DNA of 64,000 bases from an uncultured Clostridia bacterium (GCA_937892115.1 CALAUI010000001.1:74985-138984); one strand, 5' to 3'; positions 24,339-32,817 are shown, counted from the first letter of the stretch. The notes: generated from the letters alone by a model not told the origin. Made by a program: numbers and translations.

Positions 24339-24866
24339 ATGAAAAAATTATTTGCGTCGTTACTTGTTTTAGTTTTTGCTTTTGCTTTTTGTTCATGCAA
24401 ATCTGAACAAGATTCTTCAAAGACGACCAATACCGAACCTGTAAAGAAAATTGAAACAACCGCTGAGGCGAATGCATTCAAATCTATCGGTAAATCGGAA
24501 GCCGAAAATATAGCGGGTGCAAAAATATCCGTACCGGAAAAATCTGACAATGTAAGCTATTATTTTTATTCGTCCGGTAACAACTCATACGTTCAGACTT
24601 CCTTTTCATGTGATGATTGTAACTATGTCTACCGTGTAAAAAAGATCGATGAATTTGAAGATTTCTCCGGGTTATATTTCAACTGGAGCGATATAAGGAA
24701 AGTAAAAATCGGAAAATCCGATGCCGAATTTCGTCAGTATTCTTCGGATGATGATTCATACAGTGTTCTGCTTTGGATTGATAAATCAAACGGCACAATG
24801 AACACTCTTTCTGTTGATGATGCGGTTAGTGCAGAATCATTTGTTTCAATTGCAGCCCAACTGTAA
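24339..24866 (+). CDS. Lipoprotein of unknown function
   Basis: 175 residues. The signal MKKLFASLLVLVFAFAFCSC gives a lipobox with Cys near residue 20, followed by a Ser/Thr/Glu-rich linker and a compact ~120-residue domain containing a CDDC pair. No family is recognised. ATG 24339 has GAAAGG upstream; the longer TTG frame from 24321 runs into the previous gene's stop and adds residues in front of the signal. It lies 14 bases after the propeller gene and ends in a terminator, so the two form an operon. Confidence 0.75.
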   Translation: MKKLFASLLVLVFAFAFCSCKSEQDSSKTTNTEPVKKIETTAEANAFKSIGKSEAENIAGAKISVPEKSDNVSYYFYSSGNNSYVQTSFSCDDCNYVYRVKKIDEFEDFSGLYFNWSDIRKVKIGKSDAEFRQYSSDDDSYSVLLWIDKSNGTMNTLSVDDAVSAESFVSIAAQL

Positions 24867-24871
24867 TATCA

Positions 24872-24905
24872 GGCAGGTACTGTCTTCGGTACCTGCCGCT
24901 TATTA
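24872..24905 (+). terminator. Terminator of the propeller-lipoprotein operon
   Basis: Nine-pair stem GGCAGGTAC / GTACCTGCC (24872-24880, 24889-24897), then a GC TTATTATT run. Confidence 0.75.
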
Positions 24906-24920
24906 TTATTGCTAAATGTG

Positions 24921-24949
24921 TTGACTTTAGTATTTTTTTATATTAACAT
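24921..24949 (+). promoter_or_regulatory. Probable promoter of the glycyl radical enzyme operon
   Basis: TTGACT (24921-24926), 17-base spacer, TAACAT (24944-24949). The predicted start of transcription would leave a very short leader before the GAGGTG ribosome site at 24955, so the exact -10 is uncertain. Confidence 0.5.
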
Positions 24950-24965
24950 ATTATGAGGTGATAAT

Positions 24966-25670
24966 ATGGTTATATTACAAAGGGGATTCAATTATTCTCA
25001 GGATGGTCCCGGAAACCGTCTCATATATCATCTTCAGGGATGTAATTTTAAGTGTAAATGGTGTTCTAATGCCGACAGTATACCGATAAACAACGACAAT
25101 GCAAAAATAGTTGACATTGACGAAATCGTTGATGAAATTAAAAGAAGTCAAATGATGTTCTTTGACGGCGGGGGAGTTACTTTTACGGGCGGCGAGGCCA
25201 CTCTGCAATACAGAGAATTGCTTCCTCTGCTGAAAAAAATCAAGGAGTCGGGAATAAATACCTGTATTGAAACTAACGGGTCGGTACCGGCTCTCAGAGA
25301 AATTGCAAATTACATTGATTATCTCATAGTGGATTTCAAACATTACGATGCTGAAATGCATATCAAGTGGTGCGGTTATCCGAATACCGTTACAAGAGAA
25401 AACATTGAATATTTTTTATCCGCCGGCAGGCAGATACATATACGCATTCCCGTAATTAACGGAGTGAATAATGACCCTGTTCCGTTTGCCGAATACTTTT
25501 CGGGATTTGATACTGAAAATGCAGTTTTTGAATTTCTCGCCTATCACGAATTCGGAAAAGATAAATGGACAGAAAAATACGAAATTGAAAACGGCTTTGT
25601 CAGTCAGGAATCAATTACATTATTTGAAAAAGAATTTAATTCACGCGGTATGAAAACCGTAAGAACATAA
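24966..25670 (+). CDS. Radical SAM glycyl-radical-enzyme activase
   Basis: 234 residues. CNFKCKWC supplies the three cluster-binding cysteines Cys26, Cys30 and Cys33 (C-x3-C-x2-C); FTGGEATLQ is the SAM-binding GGE motif, and YLIVDFKHYD and ETNGS occur at family positions. The protein has the short PflA-like form and lacks the extra two-[4Fe-4S] ferredoxin insert found in activases of many dehydratase-type glycyl radical enzymes. It should abstract hydrogen from the glycine of the adjacent enzyme, using SAM and a reduced cluster, and be oxygen-sensitive. It opens a seven-gene operon, with the enzyme gene 11 bases downstream. Confidence 0.92.
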   Translation: MVILQRGFNYSQDGPGNRLIYHLQGCNFKCKWCSNADSIPINNDNAKIVDIDEIVDEIKRSQMMFFDGGGVTFTGGEATLQYRELLPLLKKIKESGINTCIETNGSVPALREIANYIDYLIVDFKHYDAEMHIKWCGYPNTVTRENIEYFLSAGRQIHIRIPVINGVNNDPVPFAEYFSGFDTENAVFEFLAYHEFGKDKWTEKYEIENGFVSQESITLFEKEFNSRGMKTVRT

Positions 25671-25681
25671 CGGAGGCAAAT

Positions 25682-28006
25682 ATGCTGAATATAGTAAACA
25701 ATTCCGTAATTTCGGAAATGGCAAAGAAATATTTTTACCAAAAGAGAGCCGGTAACCGTCTTGACGGTTGGTTTATTGCAAAAGAAGCGGAGCTTGAACT
25801 GTCAAAAAAATATGAGGGAGAAAACGAAGAAGTTAAAAAGGCACTTATACTTCGTGATATTGTCAATATTCTGCCGATAGATATAAGCGAATACAGTATC
25901 TTTGCCGGCACTCAGGACGACTCGTTCGCAAGAAGTTATGCTCTGATAAACCCTTCATTCAAGGTTGAAGAATTTTGCGGATACTGCGATCCTACTGCCG
26001 TATTCGGAGATATTGAAGCCAATAATGAATTTCCTCAGGAAAGAATAGACAAGGCAAGAGAAGAATTCGGTAAAACCGAATACGCCGTAAAACTCGGTGA
26101 AGTATACGGGAATGCCGAATGCTATACAAAAGAAGTAATCTTTTTCTTTGAACAGGTAACCGGTCACCTTATTCCCGATATGCGATATGCATTGAAATAC
26201 GGTGTTTCGGGTATGCTTAAAAAAATAGAAGGTAAGGACGGAAACGGATATAAGTCCTTCAGAATCGCACTTGAATCCGCCGTTATTCTTGCTCACAGAT
26301 ATGCTGACCTTGCAGCAGAAAAGGCAAGGGATTCAGAGGGAGCTTCAAAAGATATTTTCCTTCAGATGGAAAAGAATCTTCGTAAAGTACCTGAATTCGG
26401 TGCGGATAATCTTTGTGAGGCCATTCAGTCATTCATCATTATGTGGCAGATGATGTGCCTTGAGCAGACTCCCAATCCCTTTGCGTTTTCGGTCGGAAAT
26501 GCAGACAGAATATTTGAACCGTACAGAAACGGACTTTCAAGAGAAGATACCGCTTCTCTTCTCAAACATTTTCTTGTATTTTTCAATGTTGCCGACAGAA
26601 GCTGGGCTATATCACAGAATATCATACTCGGCGGCAGAGATATAGACGGTAACGACCTTTCAAATGATACTACTTATGCATTCTTTGATGCATATTATGA
26701 TATGAACCTGCCTCAGCCGATTCTTTCCGTTAAGCTTCATAAGAATACTCCGGCAAAAATGTATGAAGAAATGGGCAGATTCCTTTTCAGTCCCGGTATA
26801 CTTACTCCTTCGTTCTTCAATGACGATTCGTTATTTGAAGTTCTTTCTGCCAACGGAGTCAAAGATTGCGATTTGCCCGATATCTCGATAGCCGGTTGCC
26901 AGGAACCTCTGATTATGGGTAAGGATAACGGTAATACAACTAACAGCTGGCTTAATCTTCCCAAAATACTTGAAATGACCCTTACCGGCGGTGTTTCGAC
27001 AATTACCGGTGAAAAGCTTGTTGACATGAAGGCGTGCAAGCTTGAAAATGTCAGAGAAGAATTTTACAGAAATGTTGAATATTTCGTTTCCGAAATGGGT
27101 AAAGCTGCAAACGGTGCCAGTGCCGCTCTTTCTACTCAGAGAGTACCTTTCCTCAGCTGCCTTATGGGCGGACTTGAGAACGGCATTGATGCCCGTGATA
27201 TTCATAAGCAGGGTACGGAATATAACGGCAGCGGCTGTCTTATTCACGGAACAACCGTAATCGCAGACAGCTTTGCCGCTATTGATAAGCTTCTTGCCGA
27301 AAGACCCGAAGATGCAGACAAGCTCATTGATGCATTGAAAGCGAATTTTGAGGGATATGAAGAACTTCACGATTTCCTTCTTTCGGCAGATAAATTCGGC
27401 AACAATATAGAAAAAGTTGATAATGAAGCAGGGGAGATTGCTTCAAAGGTTGCTGATATCGTCAGCTCTACTCCCAACTATTTAGGCAATCATTTCCGCG
27501 CCGATTTTTCGTCACCCTCAACCCATCTTCTTTACGGATACTGGGTTGGTGCTACTCCCGACGGAAGAAAATCAAGAGATATGCTCGGTTACGGTGTTGA
27601 TCCGCTTTACGGCAGTGCTGAAAACGGTCTTGGCTTCCGTATGCTTTCAAATATGAAAATGCCTTTCAAAAAATTCAACGGCGGTTATGCCTCGCATCTC
27701 GGTATTGACCCCAAATATTTCAAGGCAGATTCATACGAGGGTAAGGGAATTGAATTCAGAGATAAGGTAATTTCACCTTTGTTTTTCAATCCTCTTATGA
27801 ACGGTGTTTCACCTTTCTATCTCTACGTTAATGTTACTACTGCGGAAATTCTTCGCAAGGTACTTGCCAATCCTCAGAAATACGCTCCGAGCGGAGTCTA
27901 TATTATGAGAATTCACGGTACTTTTGTTAATTTCCTTGACCTTTCGCCTGCAATACAGCAGGATATCATTACAAGACTTGACCCAAAATCCACAGTACTC
28001 TGTTGA
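25682..28006 (+). CDS. Glycyl radical enzyme, PFL-like superfamily, substrate unknown
   Basis: 774 residues, ten-stranded-barrel family. AGCQEP supplies Cys406, the likely thiyl radical, and Glu408, which in dehydratase-type enzymes acts as general base; pyruvate formate-lyase has a Cys-Cys pair instead. The C-terminal glycine loop is RIHGTFVNFLDL with the predicted radical on Gly746, followed by QQDIITR. Most members have R-V/I-x-G-Y/F, so His before and Thr after the glycine are unusual. I therefore place it with C-O or C-N bond-cleaving glycyl radical enzymes, not with pyruvate formate-lyase. Neighbouring kinase and isomerase genes suggest a sugar, polyol or anhydro-sugar substrate. It must be activated by the upstream radical SAM protein. 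Confidence 0.9.
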   Translation: MLNIVNNSVISEMAKKYFYQKRAGNRLDGWFIAKEAELELSKKYEGENEEVKKALILRDIVNILPIDISEYSIFAGTQDDSFARSYALINPSFKVEEFCGYCDPTAVFGDIEANNEFPQERIDKAREEFGKTEYAVKLGEVYGNAECYTKEVIFFFEQVTGHLIPDMRYALKYGVSGMLKKIEGKDGNGYKSFRIALESAVILAHRYADLAAEKARDSEGASKDIFLQMEKNLRKVPEFGADNLCEAIQSFIIMWQMMCLEQTPNPFAFSVGNADRIFEPYRNGLSREDTASLLKHFLVFFNVADRSWAISQNIILGGRDIDGNDLSNDTTYAFFDAYYDMNLPQPILSVKLHKNTPAKMYEEMGRFLFSPGILTPSFFNDDSLFEVLSANGVKDCDLPDISIAGCQEPLIMGKDNGNTTNSWLNLPKILEMTLTGGVSTITGEKLVDMKACKLENVREEFYRNVEYFVSEMGKAANGASAALSTQRVPFLSCLMGGLENGIDARDIHKQGTEYNGSGCLIHGTTVIADSFAAIDKLLAERPEDADKLIDALKANFEGYEELHDFLLSADKFGNNIEKVDNEAGEIASKVADIVSSTPNYLGNHFRADFSSPSTHLLYGYWVGATPDGRKSRDMLGYGVDPLYGSAENGLGFRMLSNMKMPFKKFNGGYASHLGIDPKYFKADSYEGKGIEFRDKVISPLFFNPLMNGVSPFYLYVNVTTAEILRKVLANPQKYAPSGVYIMRIHGTFVNFLDLSPAIQQDIITRLDPKSTVLC

Positions 28007-28015
28007 GGTGATATT

Positions 28016-29299
28016 TTGCTTTTACTCGGAATAGATATCGGTACGACCGGTATATGCGGTCTGCTTCTTGACAGTGACAGAATGCAGGTTATAAATACCG
28101 TAACCAAACCAAACAAATCTTTTATGCCCTCTACGGAGGATTTTGAAAAAATACAGGATCCAAAGAAAATTCTTGATACTGTTAATGAAATAATCAGTGA
28201 AATTTCCGTAAAGCCGGATGCTGTCGGCTTTTCGTGCCAGATGCACGGTATAGTATATACTGATGAAGAAATGAATGCTCTTTCACCGTTATATATTTGG
28301 CAGGACGGAAGAGGCGGTTTACCTTATAAGGACGGTAAAACCTATGCAGAGTATCTCGGGTGTTTTCCCGGTTACGGCCTTTCAACTGCTCTGTATAATC
28401 GCGAAAACGGCATTGAGCCCGATAATGCGAAATATATTTGCACAATCGGTGACTATATTATTGCAAAAATGTGCTCGCTCAGTAAACCGCTTACTCATAT
28501 CAGCAACGCTGCGGGTATCGGCGGATTTGATTTGCTCAATAATAAGTTTTATGTTGATTTTAATTTGCTTCCGGATGTAACCGATAAGTTTGAATTTGCC
28601 GGCAAGACGTCGGACGGTATACCCGTATGTGTTTGTATTGGTGATAATCAGGCAGGGTTTATCGGTTCCGTTCCCGACAGTAACGGTATACTCGTCAATA
28701 TCGGTACCGGAGCTCAGGTTTCATATCTTGTTGATAATATCAATCCTTTAAGTGAGGCCGAGCAGAGACCTTTTGACGGCAAACGTTACCTTATGGCAGG
28801 ATGTTCGCTGTGCGGCGGCAGGGCTTTTGCTATGTTTGAAAAATTCTGCCGCGAAATAGTAAATCTGACAGAAAACAAAATTGACTCTTTTTATCCTTAT
28901 CTTGATATGTTGTTGTCTGATATTACGGATACCGACTTATCGGCGGATTGTCGGTTTTGCGGTACAAGAAAAAACAGTGAAATCCGCGGAGGATTTTTCG
29001 GTCTTTCCGAAAACAATTTCAGACCTGAAGATTTCGCTCTGGCAGTTCTTGACGGTATGGTCAGAGAACTTTATGACATGTATGATGTTAAAGACGAAAT
29101 CAGACCCGTATATGTATCGGGTAACGGCATAAGAAAAAACCCCGTTTTGCTGAAGATAATAGAAAAGTATTTCGGCATCGCTCCCAAATCCACTGTATTT
29201 GAAGAAGAGGCGGCATTCGGTGCTGCGCTTTGTGCAGGTACTGCTGCCGGAACGTTTGAGAGTATATATGCAGCCGGAGAAAAAATAATTACTCAATGA
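28016..29299 (+). CDS. FGGY-family carbohydrate kinase, sedoheptulokinase-like
   Basis: 427 residues, ASKHA fold. LLLGIDIGTTGICGLL is the phosphate-1 loop, FSCQMHGIVY with IWQDGRGG resembles sedoheptulokinase rather than glycerol kinase or xylulokinase, GILVNIGTGAQVSY is phosphate-2 and VYVSGNGIRKNP the adenosine-binding motif. The FGGY family phosphorylates three- to seven-carbon sugars and polyols with ATP. The natural substrate here is probably the substrate or product of the adjacent glycyl radical enzyme. At 427 residues it is shorter than most FGGY kinases (about 480-520). The start is TTG 28016 behind GAGGTGAT, nine bases after the previous stop. Confidence 0.85.
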   Translation: MLLLGIDIGTTGICGLLLDSDRMQVINTVTKPNKSFMPSTEDFEKIQDPKKILDTVNEIISEISVKPDAVGFSCQMHGIVYTDEEMNALSPLYIWQDGRGGLPYKDGKTYAEYLGCFPGYGLSTALYNRENGIEPDNAKYICTIGDYIIAKMCSLSKPLTHISNAAGIGGFDLLNNKFYVDFNLLPDVTDKFEFAGKTSDGIPVCVCIGDNQAGFIGSVPDSNGILVNIGTGAQVSYLVDNINPLSEAEQRPFDGKRYLMAGCSLCGGRAFAMFEKFCREIVNLTENKIDSFYPYLDMLLSDITDTDLSADCRFCGTRKNSEIRGGFFGLSENNFRPEDFALAVLDGMVRELYDMYDVKDEIRPVYVSGNGIRKNPVLLKIIEKYFGIAPKSTVFEEEAAFGAALCAGTAAGTFESIYAAGEKIITQ

Positions 29300-29308
29300 G
29301 GTGATTAC

Positions 29309-30325
29309 TTGTTTTACGAAGAGCCCGTATTTTTTGAAAAAAACAGAGTAAGGCGTGTTTACACCGGCGGTAAGCTTTTTGCTTCATTTTTCGGTGATGA
29401 TTCCGAAGACGGTTTTTATCCCGAGGAATGGGTCGTGTCGTCTGTTCATGCTCTTAACGAAGGCAGTACGGATGAATATGAGGGAATATCTAAAATTCGG
29501 GGTACGGATATGTACTTAACCGAAGCTCTTGAGAAATATAAAAAAGAAATACTCGGAGATAAGGATGAAATAGGAATTCTGACAAAATTCCTCGACAGTG
29601 CAATCAGACTTCCCGTTCAGGCTCATCCGGATAAGGAATTTTCAAGGAAGTATTTTAATTCAACTCACGGAAAAGAAGAGAGTTGGCTTATCCTCGGAAC
29701 AAGACCCGGAGCGAAGGTATATTACGGATTTAAGGACGGAGTTACACTTGAACAGTTCAGTGCTGCTGTGGATGCCTCGGAAAACGGCGGTGACGTATTT
29801 GAAGACATGCTTGAATCAATTGAGGTTATTCCGGGAGATGTAATTTATATTCCGGCAAAATTTGTTCACGCTATCGGTGTCGGATGCCTTCTGCTTGAGG
29901 TTCAGGAGCCGACGGATTTTACAATTCAGCCCGAGAGGTGGTGCGGAGAGTATAAACTTTCCGACAAGGAAATGTATCTCGGACTGACAAAAGAGCAGGC
30001 GCTTGAGTGCTTTGATATGACAAAGAAATACCCTGCACCTTTGCCTACAAAACTTATAAGTGAAACAGAGGGATGTTACTACGAATCGGCAATTGATTCG
30101 GAGATTACAACATCTTTTTCCGTTAACATTGCCTATGTATACGGCGGCATATTTAGGTTGACGAAGAGTGCCGGAATTTATGTTTGTGTTGACGGTAACG
30201 GTAAAATAGTCGGTGAGGATTACGAAAAAGAAATAAAACGTGGCGATTATTTCCTGCTTCCCGATTCGGCGGCGGGTAAATATTCTGTCACGGGTAAAAT
30301 AATAATAGCTGAATGCTTTGCGTAA
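29309..30325 (+). CDS. Class I mannose-6-phosphate isomerase-like cupin
   Basis: 338 residues. QAHPD, KEESW and FVHAIGVG give the Gln/His, Glu and His ligands of the zinc site of type I phosphomannose isomerases; LEVQEPTDFT follows. In the classical enzyme the next conserved segment contains the catalytic Arg of a TYRVYDW-like run; here it reads QPERWCGEY, a different context, so the reaction may differ from mannose-6-phosphate to fructose-6-phosphate. The enzyme should interconvert an aldose and a ketose (phosphate) made by its neighbours. The start is TTG 29309 behind GAGGTGAT. It is the fourth gene of the glycyl-radical operon. Confidence 0.85.
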   Translation: MFYEEPVFFEKNRVRRVYTGGKLFASFFGDDSEDGFYPEEWVVSSVHALNEGSTDEYEGISKIRGTDMYLTEALEKYKKEILGDKDEIGILTKFLDSAIRLPVQAHPDKEFSRKYFNSTHGKEESWLILGTRPGAKVYYGFKDGVTLEQFSAAVDASENGGDVFEDMLESIEVIPGDVIYIPAKFVHAIGVGCLLLEVQEPTDFTIQPERWCGEYKLSDKEMYLGLTKEQALECFDMTKKYPAPLPTKLISETEGCYYESAIDSEITTSFSVNIAYVYGGIFRLTKSAGIYVCVDGNGKIVGEDYEKEIKRGDYFLLPDSAAGKYSVTGKIIIAECFA

Positions 30326-30336
30326 GGAGAATTTGT

Positions 30337-30966
30337 ATGAAAAAAATAGTATCTGTTTTAATGGCTGTATGTCTTATTTTCGGTGTTGCCGTATTATTCG
30401 GCTCATGCGGTGAAAATTCCGAAGCAAAAAATTACGATACGGCACATCACAAGATCAAATTCACTATGAAGTCAAACGAGCAGTTTGATGGCGGTACGTT
30501 CATTGTTGAAACCTATCCCGAATTTGCTCCCGAAACCTGCGATAATTTTGTAAAGCTTGTTGAAAGCGGCTTTTATGACGGCCTGACCTTCCATAGAATT
30601 ATACCTGATTTTATGGCTCAAGGCGGAGACCCCGAAGGAACCGGTAACGGCGGTTCTCCCGATAGAATTCACGGTGAGTTCGCTGCCAACGGATTTGCTA
30701 AGAATACTCTTAAGCATGAAAGAGGCGTGATTTCCATGGCAAGAGCTAACGACATGGATTCCGCTTCATCACAGTTTTTTATTTGCTATTCCGATTCCGC
30801 TCCCGTAAAAGCTCTTGACGGAAGCTACGCTGCTTTCGGTAAGGTAATCGAAGGAATGGAAACCGTTGACGGCTTCCTTAACGTTGACAGAGTTATGGGT
30901 GGCGACGGTGCGTTTTCATCGCCAAAGTATCAGGTTGTAATTGAAAAAGCCGAGGTAATAGAATGA
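30337..30966 (+). CDS. Cyclophilin-type peptidyl-prolyl isomerase lipoprotein
   Basis: 209 residues. Signal and lipobox (FGSC, Cys near 30) precede a compact cyclophilin: FKLVESGFYDGLTFHRIIPDF (with the catalytic Arg), AQGGDPEGTGNGGSP, ISMARANDMDSASSQFFIC and YAAFGKVIEGM. These cyclophilins speed proline cis/trans isomerisation and help folding of secreted proteins on the outer membrane face. ATG 30337 has AAGGAGAA upstream; the longer frame from 30313 runs inside the previous gene. Its place in a metabolic operon is odd, though the next gene encodes an export chaperone-like protein. Confidence 0.9.
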   Translation: MKKIVSVLMAVCLIFGVAVLFGSCGENSEAKNYDTAHHKIKFTMKSNEQFDGGTFIVETYPEFAPETCDNFVKLVESGFYDGLTFHRIIPDFMAQGGDPEGTGNGGSPDRIHGEFAANGFAKNTLKHERGVISMARANDMDSASSQFFICYSDSAPVKALDGSYAAFGKVIEGMETVDGFLNVDRVMGGDGAFSSPKYQVVIEKAEVIE

Positions 30967-31352
30967 TTGCCGTAAAGCTTAAAGGTTATAAGGTCAGTGA
31001 GTTATCTTTTATAAATAAGCTTGAAAAGAATACACAGATTAAATTCGGCAACAAGTATTCATATAATGTCAGATATTCCGACAGTAACATTTGCTTCGGT
31101 GAACTGACAGCCGAAATGTTTGCTGATGAGTTTCCCGAAAAATTCGGTATTAAGCTTGTTATCAACGGCTTTTTTGAATACGATAAGTCGCTTAAAAAAG
31201 AGGAAGTACACGTTCAATCGTTTAAGGCATTGTTTCCTTATGCCAAGAGCGTCGTGTCTACCGTATCCGTCAATGCGGGTGTTCCTCCGATGTTTCTTCC
31301 TGAATTTGATATTGAATCACAGAGCATATATAAGTTTGAAAAAAACATTTGA
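30963..31352 (+). CDS. SecB-like protein
   Basis: 129 residues. The core (GYKVSELSFI, IKLVINGFFEY, then KALFPYAKSVVSTVSVNAGVPPMFLPEF) follows the SecB beta-sheet and helix order, including the conserved Phe-Pro-Tyr-x-R/K run and the Pro-Pro near the C-terminus. SecB keeps preproteins unfolded in the cytosol, and SecB-like proteins also control toxin-antitoxin modules in other phyla. Canonical SecB is largely absent from Firmicutes. There is no toxin-antitoxin pair next to it. The ATG overlaps the cyclophilin stop (ATGA), so synthesis is coupled. An export-chaperone role is inferred. Confidence 0.75.
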   Translation: MIAVKLKGYKVSELSFINKLEKNTQIKFGNKYSYNVRYSDSNICFGELTAEMFADEFPEKFGIKLVINGFFEYDKSLKKEEVHVQSFKALFPYAKSVVSTVSVNAGVPPMFLPEFDIESQSIYKFEKNI

Positions 31353-31366
31353 AGAGAGGTAAAACT

Positions 31367-32800
31367 ATGGATCCACTTGATATCGTAATGAAAGGCATTA
31401 TTAAAATTACAACAAGTTACGGCAAAAAAATCAAAAAGCAGGGGCCTGCTCCCGAAATAAAAAAAGCGGAACCCGTTGTAATAAAAGGGGATAAATACAG
31501 AGTTGGTTTTTCAACCGATGAAATTATGCCGGATATGAATTCGGGCAAAACCTACTATATCGCAGGCCACGGTTCCGGACATGTTATGGACGGTATTATT
31601 TCTCCCGTCACCGTTTCTGCAGTCTGGATTGATTGCGGAAATAATGAAGGTATTGTCTGGCTCGGAGCAGATGTTGTCGGCCTTACAAGAATTGAAATCA
31701 ATAAAATCCGCGATATGATTATGTCTTCGTCCGTTATTAAGGGTTGTAAGGATATCAATTACAGTGTTACCCACAGCCACAGCGGTATTGATACTCTCGG
31801 TTATTGGGGCAAGCCCTTCCTCAGCATTCCCGCTGACGGTAAGGATCCCGCATACATGGATATGCTTATGAAAAAGTCACTTAAAGTTGCCGAAGAAGCT
31901 TATCTTAACAGAAAGAGCGGCAAGCTTTACAGCGGCAGGATAGAAATCAAGGACGGACTTTTCAGTAAAAGAGGATTCAACGATAAGCACGAATTTCTTA
32001 CAAGACTTCGCTTTGCTCCCGAAGATGGCTCAGCTGAAACTTGGATTATGAATTTCGGCGGTCATCCCAATTCACTTGGCGGAAGCAACAGAAAACTCAG
32101 CGGCGAATATCCGTATTTTATGCGCGAACAGATTAAAACGGAAAACGGTGCAAACGTACTTTTCGGTATTGGCGCAATCGGTGCCATGGATGCTGCTCAG
32201 CTTGACGACGATCCTCTTGAGTGCGTAAAAAAGCAGGGTAAGATGATTGCCGATGCGGCTCTTAAAATGGATGCAGCAGATGACAGAGAGCTTACTCCCG
32301 AAATCAAGTTTATTTGCCAGCCATTCTATTATCCTGTTGATAACTACGTTCTTACTTTGCTTGCAATGAAGCATACTATGAGCTTTAAGGCATATCCTCA
32401 TGATACAAGTCTTACGGGTATCGCAATGGAAACTGAACTCACATATATGACAATCGGTAATCAGAAGATTGTTATTGTACCCGGTGAAAGCTTTGTATCT
32501 ACTGTTTACGGCTCATATAATACTCTGGAACAGTCATCCGTTGATAAGGGACCCGAAATCAATCCCAGGCCTCTTTGTGAAATCTGCAACGACAGTGAAA
32601 TGATTCTCTTCGGTAACTCAAACGATATGACCGGCTATGTTGTTCCTCCCAATGATTTTCTTCTTAATCCAACTCAGCCTTTCCTTAACGGTACAAAGGA
32701 TAAGAACGGTATGAATCATTATCACGAAACAAATTCAATGGGCTATGATAGTGCAAAGACTATCGCTGATTGTTTCACTGACGTTGTCAGCAGATTTTAA
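31367..32800 (+). CDS. Neutral/alkaline ceramidase-like hydrolase
   Basis: 477 residues resembling the catalytic N-domain of neutral (non-lysosomal) ceramidases. YRVGFSTDEIMP is the family start, YSVTHSHSG gives the His-x-His zinc ligands, and NFGGHPNSLG another His. VIVPGESFVSTVYG fits the segment bearing the late Glu/Tyr ligands. Ceramidases cleave the amide bond of ceramide, but bacterial homologues of this size also act on unknown amides. No signal peptide is present (the protein begins MDPLDIVMKGIIK), unlike secreted ceramidases, and no C-terminal Ig domain is seen. ATG 31367 is chosen because GAGAGGT precedes it. It is the last gene of the operon. Confidence 0.8.
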   Translation: MDPLDIVMKGIIKITTSYGKKIKKQGPAPEIKKAEPVVIKGDKYRVGFSTDEIMPDMNSGKTYYIAGHGSGHVMDGIISPVTVSAVWIDCGNNEGIVWLGADVVGLTRIEINKIRDMIMSSSVIKGCKDINYSVTHSHSGIDTLGYWGKPFLSIPADGKDPAYMDMLMKKSLKVAEEAYLNRKSGKLYSGRIEIKDGLFSKRGFNDKHEFLTRLRFAPEDGSAETWIMNFGGHPNSLGGSNRKLSGEYPYFMREQIKTENGANVLFGIGAIGAMDAAQLDDDPLECVKKQGKMIADAALKMDAADDRELTPEIKFICQPFYYPVDNYVLTLLAMKHTMSFKAYPHDTSLTGIAMETELTYMTIGNQKIVIVPGESFVSTVYGSYNTLEQSSVDKGPEINPRPLCEICNDSEMILFGNSNDMTGYVVPPNDFLLNPTQPFLNGTKDKNGMNHYHETNSMGYDSAKTIADCFTDVVSRF

Positions 32801-32817
32801 TACTAAACAAATTAATG

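Noticed and set aside
24966..28006. Pyruvate formate-lyase and its activase
   Set aside because: The catalytic Cys pair of PFL is replaced by Cys-Gln-Glu, and the glycine loop is not of the PFL type.
30963..31352. SecB-controlled toxin-antitoxin (TAC) module
   Set aside because: Neighbours are a cyclophilin and a ceramidase-like enzyme; no toxin or antitoxin gene is present.
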